Source: Bacteroidota bacterium (GTDB taxonomy: Bacteria; Bacteroidota; Bacteroidia; M30B66). Taken from it: a stretch of DNA of 7,215 nucleotides. The position numbers were made by a program, and so were the translations under genes. The stretch spans positions 1 through 7,215 of the forward strand of contig JAGQVC010000081.1 of assembly GCA_020438185.1 (NCBI GenBank), given 5' to 3'. Positions 1 through 5,452 of the stretch are shown here, piece after piece. Within the stretch, counting starts at the first letter, position 1; every line of letters begins with the position of its first letter. The notes beneath the pieces were generated by a model. The model was given only the letters and a program-made list of their open reading frames with translations. It did not search any database and was not told the origin of the DNA.

Positions 1-53
1 ACAAATTCAACCCTGTTGCAGGTGCTGATGAATACAAGTTCCTGAAGATTTAA
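1..53 (+). CDS. C-terminal end of an unidentified protein (partial)
   Basis: The third frame is open from the window edge and reads KFNPVAGADEYKFLKI before a TAA at 51-53. The other two forward frames stop at positions 32-34 and 43-45, so this frame is open longest, and its mix of Pro, Gly, Asp, Tyr and Lys looks like a normal protein end. Sixteen residues are too few to name a family. It could also be non-coding sequence that is open by chance. A bulged hairpin 16 bases after the stop fits the end of a transcript. The gene, if real, runs rightward like the five genes after it. Confidence 0.4.
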   Translation, partial: KFNPVAGADEYKFLKI

Positions 54-68
54 GGATTCTGAAACAAG

Positions 69-96
69 TGAAAGTCTGCTATTACGTAGCCTTTCA
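69..96 (+). other. Bulged hairpin after the upstream gene end
   Basis: TGAAAG (69-74) pairs with CTTTCA (91-96), and inside it GCTA (78-81) pairs with TAGC (87-90) around the loop TTACG. Three unpaired bases, TCT (75-77), bulge on the left arm, giving a 6 + 4 bp stem. No T-tract follows (the next bases are TCAATATG), so it is not a textbook intrinsic terminator. It may mark the 3' end of the upstream transcript or protect it from exonucleases. Chance formation is possible. Confidence 0.35.
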
Positions 97-317
97 TCAA
101 TATGAAACTTACCTACCTGATCAAGAGGTGTGTTTCGATGCGTGAAAGCGATGACTCTGAAATCCTTCAAAACTTGATGTAATAACCAATTGCAAAATTA
201 TTTGTGCAGCCGTTCAGCAATGTCACTGAATTGTCAAAGCGCGGGACTGAATCTTATTTGTATTCAATCAAAATAAGTGAGTTTTGCAAAAAAGGCAAAA
301 AATGTCATAAAAATATG

Positions 318-353
318 TAACCCTTCGTTCAAACATATAACCCGATAGGGTTA
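318..353. repeat. TAACCC repeat cluster: two direct copies and one inverted copy
   Basis: TAACCC occurs at 318-323 and again at 338-343, start to start exactly 20 bases, each preceded by a similar ATATG or ACATA stretch. An inverted copy, GGGTTA, sits at 348-353. The second and third copies form a perfect 6-bp palindrome around the spacer GATA. The 20-base period is close to two helical turns, as expected for a protein-binding site read on one face of the DNA. As RNA, the second half would be a GATA-loop hairpin, but it lacks a T-tract. Function is unknown. Confidence 0.35.
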
Positions 354-489
354 AAAATTCATTTCGTTAATATTGGGTTGAATTTGAGATAATGTATAAA
401 AACCATGAAATCAAATCAATACACGTTTTTATAACAAATACGTTGGGTGATTTGGCATTGAATGTCTGAAATGTAAAAGTTATACGCGC

Positions 490-513
490 AATTTTGAGAA
501 AATTTGTAATTTT
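490..513. promoter_or_regulatory. Candidate operator: three alternating AT half-sites before the XRE gene
   Basis: AATTTT (490-495), AAAATT (499-504) and AATTTT (508-513) follow one another with exact 3-base spacers, GAG and TGT. Each neighbouring pair is a perfect 6-bp inverted repeat. The array ends 25 bases before the ATG of the XRE-type regulator. Short dyads in this position are typical autoregulatory operators of HTH_3 proteins, so binding by the neighbouring regulator is a reasonable inference. It also overlaps two one-mismatch versions of the Bacteroidota -7 element (489-496 and 499-506). The main caution is that AT-rich DNA produces such dyads by chance. Confidence 0.35.
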
Positions 514-538
514 ACACCCGCAACCATAAATAATTATC

Positions 539-1051
539 ATGAAACAACAAGCAGAAAGACTTAGACTCATCAGGGTTTCCAAGAGTATGAGTCAGGAGAA
601 TGTAGCCAAAGCATTAAATATTACTGTTGGTGCATATTCGAAAATTGAACGTGGAGTAACTAAACTAAGCCTGAACAGATTGGCCGATTTATCCAAGATT
701 TTTGATATCGAGCTGAATGATTTTATCCGTTACCTGAATGGTGAATCAGAATCTCTTGATAAACGTCTTAATATTCCGGGAACTAGTTCTGGCTCAACTT
801 CAATGAGTTCGGGTGCAGCCGATGCTGAAATCGCGCTACTTAAGAAAATCATCAACCTTTATGATGAGAGTAAAGAACTGAACACCAAAGCAGTTGTCAG
901 AAATATGTTCGAGAATGGAGGAGTTAGCATTCCTGCGTTTCTTGAAGTATTAAGGGATGTATCTTCTAATCTGTCCAATAAAAAGCTTGACGGTAATCAG
1001 ATTACCAATTACAACAAAGGATTAGACCGTATGATTGAGCTTTTAAGCTGA
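539..1051 (+). CDS. XRE-family (HTH_3) DNA-binding transcriptional regulator
   Basis: This 170-residue cytoplasmic protein has an N-terminal Cro/C1-type helix-turn-helix at about residues 5-65. SQENVAKALN (18-27) is the second helix, and the segment with YSKIERG (33-39) is the recognition helix with the characteristic IERG ending. A Ser/Gly-rich linker (about 81-92) joins it to a mostly helical C-terminal part (about 93-170) that I do not recognise and that may mediate dimerisation or sense a partner. The ATG at 539 is the natural start because it leads straight into the HTH. There is no Shine-Dalgarno sequence, and the leader is AT-rich, as is common in Bacteroidota. The gene stands alone: 485 non-coding bases lie before it and a strong terminator after it. 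Its target is unknown, and autoregulation through the dyad at 490-513 is an inference. The DNA-binding role is sure; the biological role is not. Confidence 0.88.
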   Translation: MKQQAERLRLIRVSKSMSQENVAKALNITVGAYSKIERGVTKLSLNRLADLSKIFDIELNDFIRYLNGESESLDKRLNIPGTSSGSTSMSSGAADAEIALLKKIINLYDESKELNTKAVVRNMFENGGVSIPAFLEVLRDVSSNLSNKKLDGNQITNYNKGLDRMIELLS

Positions 1052-1074
1052 TCAGAAACTTTGAATCTCATTTG

Positions 1075-1100
1075 AGCCCTGTGAAAACAGGGCTTTTTTT
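1075..1100 (+). terminator. Intrinsic terminator after the XRE gene
   Basis: AGCCCTGT (1075-1082) and ACAGGGCT (1087-1094) form a perfect 8-bp GC-rich stem closed by a GAAA tetraloop (1083-1086). An uninterrupted run of seven T follows, ending at 1100. This is a canonical rho-independent terminator 23 bases after the XRE stop codon. It lies only 17 bases before the ATG of the glycosyltransferase gene, so it also sits where it could act on transcripts entering that operon. Confidence 0.9.
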
Positions 1101-1117
1101 ATGTACGTTTGGACGCT

Positions 1118-1888
1118 ATGCCTAAACTGTCGGCTGTAATCATAACTTACAACGAGCAGGAGAATATCAAACGCTGTTTGGATTCTCTTAAAAGTACCGT
1201 TGATGAGATTGTAGTGGTTGATTCAGGCTCTACGGACAAAACAGCTGAAATTTGCAGCGAGTTCGGTGTTCGTTTTATCGTGCATTCATTTCAGGGCCAC
1301 ATCGAACAGAAAAACTATGCGCTTGATCAGGCTTCCAATAATTGGGTGCTTTCTCTCGATGCCGACGAAGCCTTGAGTCCGCAGCTCGCAGAATCTGTTC
1401 GCAAAGCAATGGCTGATAATCCCCAAACGGGATTCACCATGAACCGGCTCAATAATTATTGCGGCTCCTGGATTAAACACGGAACCTGGTATCCCGACCG
1501 CAAACTCAGGCTTTTCGATAAAAGCAAAGTTCGCTGGACAGGTGTTAATCCGCACGACAGGGCGGAACCCCTTCAATCTGAAAAAGTCTTCCACCTGAAA
1601 GGTGACTTACTGCATTACTCCTATAAAACGATTGAGGAACACATTAAACGTGTCGATTTTTTCAGCAGCATTGCTGCTAAAGCTTATTTCGACAAAGGAA
1701 AACGTTGCAAGGCTCACCATTTACTCATTCGCCCGGCGCACGCATTTATACGTGACTTCATTCTCAGACTGGGCTTTCTGGATGGTTACAAAGGTTGGGT
1801 AATTGCCCGAATGGCATCTTATTACACATTTTTAAAATACATTAAACTCAGGGACTATCAAAGGACCGGATCCTATGACAAATCTTGA
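1118..1888 (+). CDS. Family 2 glycosyltransferase, WaaE/KdtX-like (LPS core type)
   Basis: The 256-residue GT-A fold enzyme transfers a sugar from a nucleotide donor to an envelope glycan at the inner face of the cytoplasmic membrane. The N-terminal segment VIITYNEQENI (7-17) and VDSGSTDKT (34-42) form the nucleotide-binding part. SLDADE (79-84) carries the metal-binding DxD pair D81/D83. Then come GSWIKHGTWYPDRKLRLF (116-133) and LLHYSYKTIEEHIKR (164-178), which resemble the WaaE/KdtX and LgtF group of beta-1,4-glucosyltransferases acting on heptose. That group often has a VHE motif where this protein has NPHDR (144-148). The aromatic, basic C-terminus (about 205-250) probably contacts the membrane. 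I chose the ATG at 1118 because the family starts with MPKLSAVIITYNE-like sequence; a TTG at 1109 would add only three residues. Its end overlaps the next gene by 14 bases. The family is firm; donor and acceptor are inferred partly from the nearby gmhA. Confidence 0.9.
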   Translation: MPKLSAVIITYNEQENIKRCLDSLKSTVDEIVVVDSGSTDKTAEICSEFGVRFIVHSFQGHIEQKNYALDQASNNWVLSLDADEALSPQLAESVRKAMADNPQTGFTMNRLNNYCGSWIKHGTWYPDRKLRLFDKSKVRWTGVNPHDRAEPLQSEKVFHLKGDLLHYSYKTIEEHIKRVDFFSSIAAKAYFDKGKRCKAHHLLIRPAHAFIRDFILRLGFLDGYKGWVIARMASYYTFLKYIKLRDYQRTGSYDKS

Positions 1889-2237
1889 AAAACACAGCGA
1901 GGCCTTAAAAACACTCGAACAAAATCTGGCTATTTACAAGGAATCAATTCGCGAAATTGCTGAGGAAGTTTTGCAGCACGAAGTAAGTAAGTACCCGCTT
2001 TTTATCGCATCCGAGAAGCCTGTAAATCTTGGGAAAATGATTATCGATAAAGAAGAACTGGCGCTGGAATTCAGTATTTACGCTTCTACGCTCGAAGAAT
2101 TTGTGGCGCGAAACCTCATTTCGGGAGAAAAACTCAACGATTTCAGAAAAGCATTCAAGGACCCTCGAAGCTTTGTTTGTATTTTCGCCCTGCTGGGCGA
2201 TGATGCCGGATTTATTTTCAGCCCTTACGACGAATAA
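1875..2237 (+). CDS. Conserved-looking small protein of unknown function in the glycosyltransferase-gmhA unit
   Basis: The 120-residue protein has no signal peptide or membrane segment, so it is probably cytoplasmic. Residues about 3-38 form a charged, Glu/Lys-rich helix with heptad-like leucine and isoleucine spacing. The rest is mixed: SKYPLFIAS (38-46), ASTLEEFVARNLI (70-82), and a hydrophobic pair of strands near the end (DPRSFVCIFALLGDDAGFIFSPY, about 96-118, split here by a GDD turn). I do not recognise a named family or catalytic motif. Its ATG lies inside the glycosyltransferase gene, 14 bases before that gene's end, with AAGGA about ten bases upstream. Its TAA abuts the gmhA ATG with no gap. 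This packing supports a real, translationally coupled gene whose product works with its neighbours, perhaps as an accessory factor, but no function is shown. Confidence 0.8.
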   Translation: MTNLEKHSEALKTLEQNLAIYKESIREIAEEVLQHEVSKYPLFIASEKPVNLGKMIIDKEELALEFSIYASTLEEFVARNLISGEKLNDFRKAFKDPRSFVCIFALLGDDAGFIFSPYDE

Positions 2238-2819
2238 ATGAGTCAATACCTCAATTACATAAGCACTGAACTCAGGGAGGCAGCTCAGGTACTGGAGCAA
2301 TTCATATCAGAACCGGAAAACCTGCTTAAAATTGAAAAGGCAGCTCTAATTATGCACAAAAGTCTCGAAGCAGGCAGTAAAATCATTTCATGCGGTAACG
2401 GTGGTTCCATGTGCGATGCGATGCATTTTGCCGAAGAACTAAGCGGCCGGTTCCGCGATGACCGCGAACCCATGGCAGCTATTTCAATCTCCGACCCCTC
2501 GCATATTTCCTGCGTTGCCAACGACTATGGCTACAGGCATGTTTTTGAGCGATACATCCGTGCAATTGGCAATCCCGGCGACACCCTGCTGGCGATTAGC
2601 ACCAGTGGAAATTCCGAAAATGTAATACTCGCTATTGAGGCAGCCCGCGAAAAAGGCATGCAGGTAATTGGTCTAACCGGAAAGGACGGTGGCCAAATGG
2701 CTTCGCTCTGCGATGTGGAAATAAGGAGTCCAAAAAGTATATATGCTGACCGTGCACAGGAGGTCCACATCAAAGTTATCCACTGTTTGATAGGCGTTTT
2801 GGAAAGCTTGCGTAAATAG
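2238..2819 (+). CDS. gmhA: D-sedoheptulose 7-phosphate isomerase (phosphoheptose isomerase)
   Basis: The enzyme (EC 5.3.1.28) converts sedoheptulose 7-phosphate to D-glycero-D-manno-heptose 7-phosphate, the first committed step to nucleotide-activated heptose for LPS core or other glycans. It is a cytosolic SIS-domain protein, tetrameric in known members. At 193 residues it matches E. coli GmhA (192) almost end to end. Visible are the phosphate-binding loop CGNGGS (52-57), [10 protein letters not shown] (62-71), STSGNS (121-126), TGKDGG (147-152) and [13 protein letters not shown] (170-182). Residues H63, E67, Q174 and H182 correspond to the E. coli metal and catalytic set H61, E65, Q172 and H180. 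Met58 stands where E. coli has His in the GGSH loop, at a position I expect to be variable. It starts directly after the stop of the small gene upstream, which suggests coupling. No other heptose gene (hldE, gmhB, hldD) is in the window. Confidence 0.97.
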   Translation: MSQYLNYISTELREAAQVLEQFISEPENLLKIEKAALIMHKSLEAGSKIISCGNGGSMCDAMHFAEELSGRFRDDREPMAAISISDPSHISCVANDYGYRHVFERYIRAIGNPGDTLLAISTSGNSENVILAIEAAREKGMQVIGLTGKDGGQMASLCDVEIRSPKSIYADRAQEVHIKVIHCLIGVLESLRK

Positions 2820-2840
2820 CGGTTTAATTACTGTTTTTTT
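2818..2840 (+). terminator. Weak terminator-like hairpin after gmhA
   Basis: AGCGGT (2818-2823) can pair with ACTGTT (2830-2835) around the loop TTAATT. The stem is six pairs, two of them G-U. Seven T residues run from 2834 to 2840. The stem is weak, so termination is probably partial at best, and some transcription may continue into the yifB-like gene, whose start is 20 bases downstream. The left arm overlaps the gmhA stop codon. Confidence 0.35.
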
Positions 2841-2860
2841 ACCTTCTTATTATTTCATGT

Positions 2861-4399
2861 ATGCTTGTTAAAGTTTACGGAAGTGCCGTGTTTGGAGTCG
2901 GCGCTACCACGATTACCATTGAAGTTACCGTAGCTCAGGGTATCAAGTTTTTTCTGGTTGGTTTACCCGATAATGCAATCAAGGAAAGTCACCAGCGAAT
3001 CGAGTCGGCGCTGCTGGTTTCGGGTTACCGCATGCCGGGAAAGAAAATCGTGATCAATATGGCTCCTGCTGATATTCGTAAAGAGGGCTCAGCGTATGAT
3101 TTGCCGATTGCAATCGGAATACTTGCCGCTTCGGACCAGATTCCGCATCAGCGTTGTGCCGAATACATGATTATGGGCGAGCTTTCGCTCGATGGCGGTT
3201 TGATGCCGGTTAAAGGGGCCTTGCCTATGGCTCTGCAGGCCCGGAAGGAAGGTTTTAAAGGAATTATTCTGCCGGCAGAAAATGCAAAGGAAGCGGCCGT
3301 TGTGGACGGTCTTGATGTATTTGGATTTCAGTCAATTACCGAAGTTGCTTCTTTCCTTAGCGGTATTGCTGAAATAGAGAAAGTGAATGTGAACACGGTT
3401 AATCTGTTTAATCAGGAACCGGAGCCCGGGCAGGTTGATTTTTCGGACGTTAAAGGACAGGAAAATATCAAGCGGGCTATGGAAATTGCTGCGGCAGGAG
3501 GACATAATGTTTTGCTGATTGGTCCGCCCGGAGCCGGTAAAACCATGCTGGCCAAGCGCTTACCGGGCATCCTTCCACCAATTTCAATGGAAGAGGCTCT
3601 TGAAACAACAAAAATTCACTCGGTGGCGGGTCGCCTGCCGGCGGATACCGGATTGCTAACCCGCAGACCGTTCAGAAGTCCGCACCACACAATTAGTGAT
3701 GTTGCTTTAGTTGGTGGAGGAGGCAACCCTATGCCGGGCGAAATATCTCTGGCACACAATGGTGTTTTGTTTCTGGATGAATTACCTGAGTTTAAACGCA
3801 CGGTGCTCGAAGTGATGCGACAGCCGCTTGAAGACCGCGTTGTAACAATCTCGAGGGCAAAAATGAGTGTGGATTATCCCGCGGCATTTATGCTGGTTGC
3901 CTCAATGAATCCTTGTCCATGCGGTTATTACAACCACCCCGAAAAAGACTGTATTTGTGTGCCGGGTGTTGTACAGAAATACCTGAATAAAATATCCGGC
4001 CCGCTGCTCGACAGAATCGACCTTCATGTTGAAGTTACGCCTGTAAAATTTGATGAACTGGCCGCTTCGCGTGATGGAGAGCCTAGTGCAAGAATCAGAA
4101 ACCGGGTTGTAAATGCCCGCGAAATTCAGAAGAACCGCTATGCCGACATTCGTGGTGTTCATTGCAATGCGCAAATGAATGCATGGCACCTGAGGGAATT
4201 CTGCAAAATTGATGACACAGGTATGCAATTACTTAAAACCGCAATGGATAGGCTCAATCTTTCGGCACGCGCGTATGACAGAATACTTAAAGTGGCGCGC
4301 ACCATTGCCGACCTGGATACTTCCGAAAGAATCCGCACCGAACATCTGGCGGAAGCCATACAGCTAAGGAGCCTCGACAGGCAGAATTGGGCGGGGTAG
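2861..4399 (+). CDS. YifB/ComM-family Mg-chelatase-like AAA+ ATPase
   Basis: The 512-residue protein has the usual length and order of the YifB/ComM family. An N-terminal Lon-protease-like (ChlI) domain occupies about residues 20-140 ([31 protein letters not shown]). The AAA+ core follows, with Walker A GPPGAGKT (221-228), Walker B GVLFLDE (301-307) and the arginine-bearing LLDRIDLH (382-389). The C-terminal helical domain carries [19 protein letters not shown]. Four cysteines, C352, C354, C364 and C366, are arranged CxC-x9-CxC and may bind zinc. In Vibrio cholerae, ComM is a hexameric helicase that speeds branch migration when transformed DNA integrates; many bacteria carry homologues without known competence. 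The start [12 protein letters not shown] is the family-typical one. An ATG four bases upstream opens only a 4-codon frame. The weak hairpin and 41-base gap before it suggest it may have its own promoter. Confidence 0.95.
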   Translation: MLVKVYGSAVFGVGATTITIEVTVAQGIKFFLVGLPDNAIKESHQRIESALLVSGYRMPGKKIVINMAPADIRKEGSAYDLPIAIGILAASDQIPHQRCAEYMIMGELSLDGGLMPVKGALPMALQARKEGFKGIILPAENAKEAAVVDGLDVFGFQSITEVASFLSGIAEIEKVNVNTVNLFNQEPEPGQVDFSDVKGQENIKRAMEIAAAGGHNVLLIGPPGAGKTMLAKRLPGILPPISMEEALETTKIHSVAGRLPADTGLLTRRPFRSPHHTISDVALVGGGGNPMPGEISLAHNGVLFLDELPEFKRTVLEVMRQPLEDRVVTISRAKMSVDYPAAFMLVASMNPCPCGYYNHPEKDCICVPGVVQKYLNKISGPLLDRIDLHVEVTPVKFDELAASRDGEPSARIRNRVVNAREIQKNRYADIRGVHCNAQMNAWHLREFCKIDDTGMQLLKTAMDRLNLSARAYDRILKVARTIADLDTSERIRTEHLAEAIQLRSLDRQNWAG

Positions 4400-4435
4400 G
4401 AAAGGGTAATCTTTTATATTGCAGGAAATTGAAGA

Positions 4436-5176
4436 ATGATGAGACTTAAAGAATCTACCCGCGCCCCACAGGGACTTGACAAAGACGAAATCAAGGAAAA
4501 AACCAAAAAACTCAGGGAGCGTCTTCATGAGCTTCAGGCGGTTTTATTCGCCGAATCAAAGCATGCGTTTTTAATTGTTTTGCAAGGCATGGATGCATCC
4601 GGGAAGGATGGTTCGGTAAAAGGGGTTTTTAACGGTGTTAATCCTATGGGTTGTCTGGTAAAAGCATATAAAGCTCCAACCGAAATTGAACGGGCGCACG
4701 ATTTCCTGTGGAGAATTCATGCGCACGCTCCCGCAAAGGGAATGATTCAGATTTTTAACCGCTCTCATTACGAGGATATTCTCGTTCCCCGCGTGAAGAA
4801 ATGGATTGATGGAGCTGAGGTAAAACGAAGAATCAACCACATCAACAACTGGGAATTATTGCTTAAGGAGAGTGGAACCCAGATCCTGAAGTTTTACCTC
4901 CATATTTCTGAAGAGGAGCAACAGCAACGGTTCGAAGAGCGACTTACAATTCCTGAAAAACGCTGGAAATACAAAGCATCCGACCTGGCCGAAGCCAAAC
5001 TGTGGCCGCAATACAGAGAGGCTTTTGAAGATATTTTCGAACATTGCAATCTGGCCGAACCCTGGCAAATAATCCCGGCCGATCAAAACTGGTATCGCGA
5101 TTATCTGATTGCAAGCGCCGTGGTTGAACGAATGGAAAGCCTTAATATGCAATACCCGCAAACCGTCGGGGAATAA
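4436..5176 (+). CDS. Polyphosphate kinase 2 family protein, class III-like
   Basis: This 246-residue cytoplasmic enzyme transfers phosphate between inorganic polyphosphate and nucleotides using Mg2+. A helical N-terminus leads to Walker A GMDASGKDG (51-59). Then come GVNPMG (67-72), KAPTEIERAHDFLWRIH (79-95), Walker B-like FNRSHYEDILVPRV (107-120) and the lid segment PEKRWKYKASDL (173-184). The RSHYED form, rather than the RSWYNR form of class I/II enzymes, and the DFLWRIH segment match class III members such as those studied from Cytophaga hutchinsonii and Meiothermus. Class III enzymes can phosphorylate both AMP and ADP, so this one probably regenerates ADP/ATP from polyphosphate; that substrate range is inferred. 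The ATG at 4436 is followed by a second ATG. AGGAA at 4423-4427 is one of the few Shine-Dalgarno-like sites here. It lies 36 bases after the yifB-like gene with no terminator between, so co-transcription is likely. Confidence 0.94.
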   Translation: MMRLKESTRAPQGLDKDEIKEKTKKLRERLHELQAVLFAESKHAFLIVLQGMDASGKDGSVKGVFNGVNPMGCLVKAYKAPTEIERAHDFLWRIHAHAPAKGMIQIFNRSHYEDILVPRVKKWIDGAEVKRRINHINNWELLLKESGTQILKFYLHISEEEQQQRFEERLTIPEKRWKYKASDLAEAKLWPQYREAFEDIFEHCNLAEPWQIIPADQNWYRDYLIASAVVERMESLNMQYPQTVGE

Positions 5177-5215
5177 AATCATTCAGTGAATTCGATTTGG
5201 CGCCTCCCCATTTTT
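5168..5215 (+). terminator. Possible terminator overlapping the ppk2 stop codon
   Basis: GGGGA (5168-5172) can pair with TCCCC (5205-5209), and ATTTTTCT follows. Between them ATTC (5181-5184) and GAAT (5188-5191) form a small inner hairpin. The outer stem has only five pairs and encloses 32 bases, so this is a weak candidate. The symmetric hairpin at 5410-5436 is a much better stop for the same transcript. Confidence 0.25.
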
Positions 5216-5452
5216 CTACAAATATCAACGGGTTCATGAAAGTTGGAAAGTTAGCCGCTGCCTTAAACAACAATCATTTGTAAAGATTTATTTGTTTCCT
5301 ATACACACACGGTTTGCTGTGTAAAGAAAATTCAAAAATCTATACAAAAGAATCAGATGAGATAAGCTAACTGTTTTTCAATTCTCACTTAAACCAATAC
5401 GCATCAAACAAAAAAAGGCGCCTGAAGCGCCTTTTTATTCTTAATCAGTTGA
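5177..5452. other. Convergent intergenic region between ppk2 and the S46 peptidase gene
   Basis: These 276 AT-rich bases separate two genes that face each other. They hold the strong bidirectional hairpin at 5410-5436 and the weak candidate at its left end. A short ACACA (5305-5309)/TGTGT (5318-5322) inverted repeat with an 8-base loop is also present but has no T-tract. The only short forward frame worth noting, 15 codons at 5236-5283, has no ribosome-binding site. I see no gene or known RNA here. Confidence 0.6.
5410..5436. terminator. Bidirectional intrinsic terminator between convergent genes
   Basis: AAAAAGGCGC (5412-5421) pairs perfectly with GCGCCTTTTT (5427-5436) around the loop CTGAA. 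Rightward transcripts meet a five-U end after the GC core, and leftward transcripts meet seven U (A run at 5410-5416). It lies 16 bases beyond the S46 stop codon and about 230 bases beyond the ppk2 stop, so it should terminate both genes. It is most obviously placed for the peptidase. Confidence 0.9.

Larger units (their letters stand above)
54..538. other. Long AT-rich intergenic region upstream of the XRE gene
   Basis: These 485 bases hold no convincing gene in any frame. They are clearly richer in A+T than the genes to the right. They contain a bulged hairpin (69-96), a TTTTGC/GCAAAA inverted repeat with a 7-base loop (282-300), TAACCC-type repeats (318-353) and a tandem AT dyad (490-513). 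I found no exact Bacteroidota -7 element (TAnnTTTG). Near matches with one mismatch occur at 489-496 and 499-506, both inside the dyad. No tRNA or known riboswitch core was recognised. The length and the several inverted repeats leave room for a small RNA or a regulated promoter, but neither is shown. Confidence 0.6.

Noticed and set aside
138..182. 14-codon forward mini-ORF with an AGAGGTG sequence upstream
   Set aside because: It is far too short to judge, shows no recognisable peptide, and one such frame is expected by chance in 485 bases.
225..252. ACTGAAT repeated at 225-231 and 246-252
   Set aside because: A seven-base direct repeat in AT-rich DNA is expected by chance, and no third copy or palindrome supports it.
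327..334. GTTCAAAC resembling a tRNA T-loop
   Set aside because: No acceptor stem, D-arm or anticodon arm can be built around it.
367..582. Leftward 71-codon open frame across the XRE start
   Set aside because: It overlaps the first codons of the XRE gene and its promoter region on the opposite strand. Its Cys/Ile/Phe-rich composition looks like translated AT-rich DNA.
1109..1117. TTG start adding three residues to the glycosyltransferase
   Set aside because: The ATG at 1118 gives the family-typical N-terminus, and TTG would sit only eight bases after the terminator T-tract.
1944..2300. Leftward 118-codon open frame opposite the small gene
   Set aside because: It is antisense to three packed genes and shows no motif. 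The forward frame has coupling to both neighbours, so this is a shadow.
5199..5204. GGCGCC matching the core of the terminator at 5417-5422
   Set aside because: A six-base palindrome shared with a hairpin 218 bases away has no supporting flanking similarity.
5236..5283. 15-codon forward mini-ORF after ppk2
   Set aside because: There is no ribosome-binding site or conserved feature, and it lies between convergent genes.
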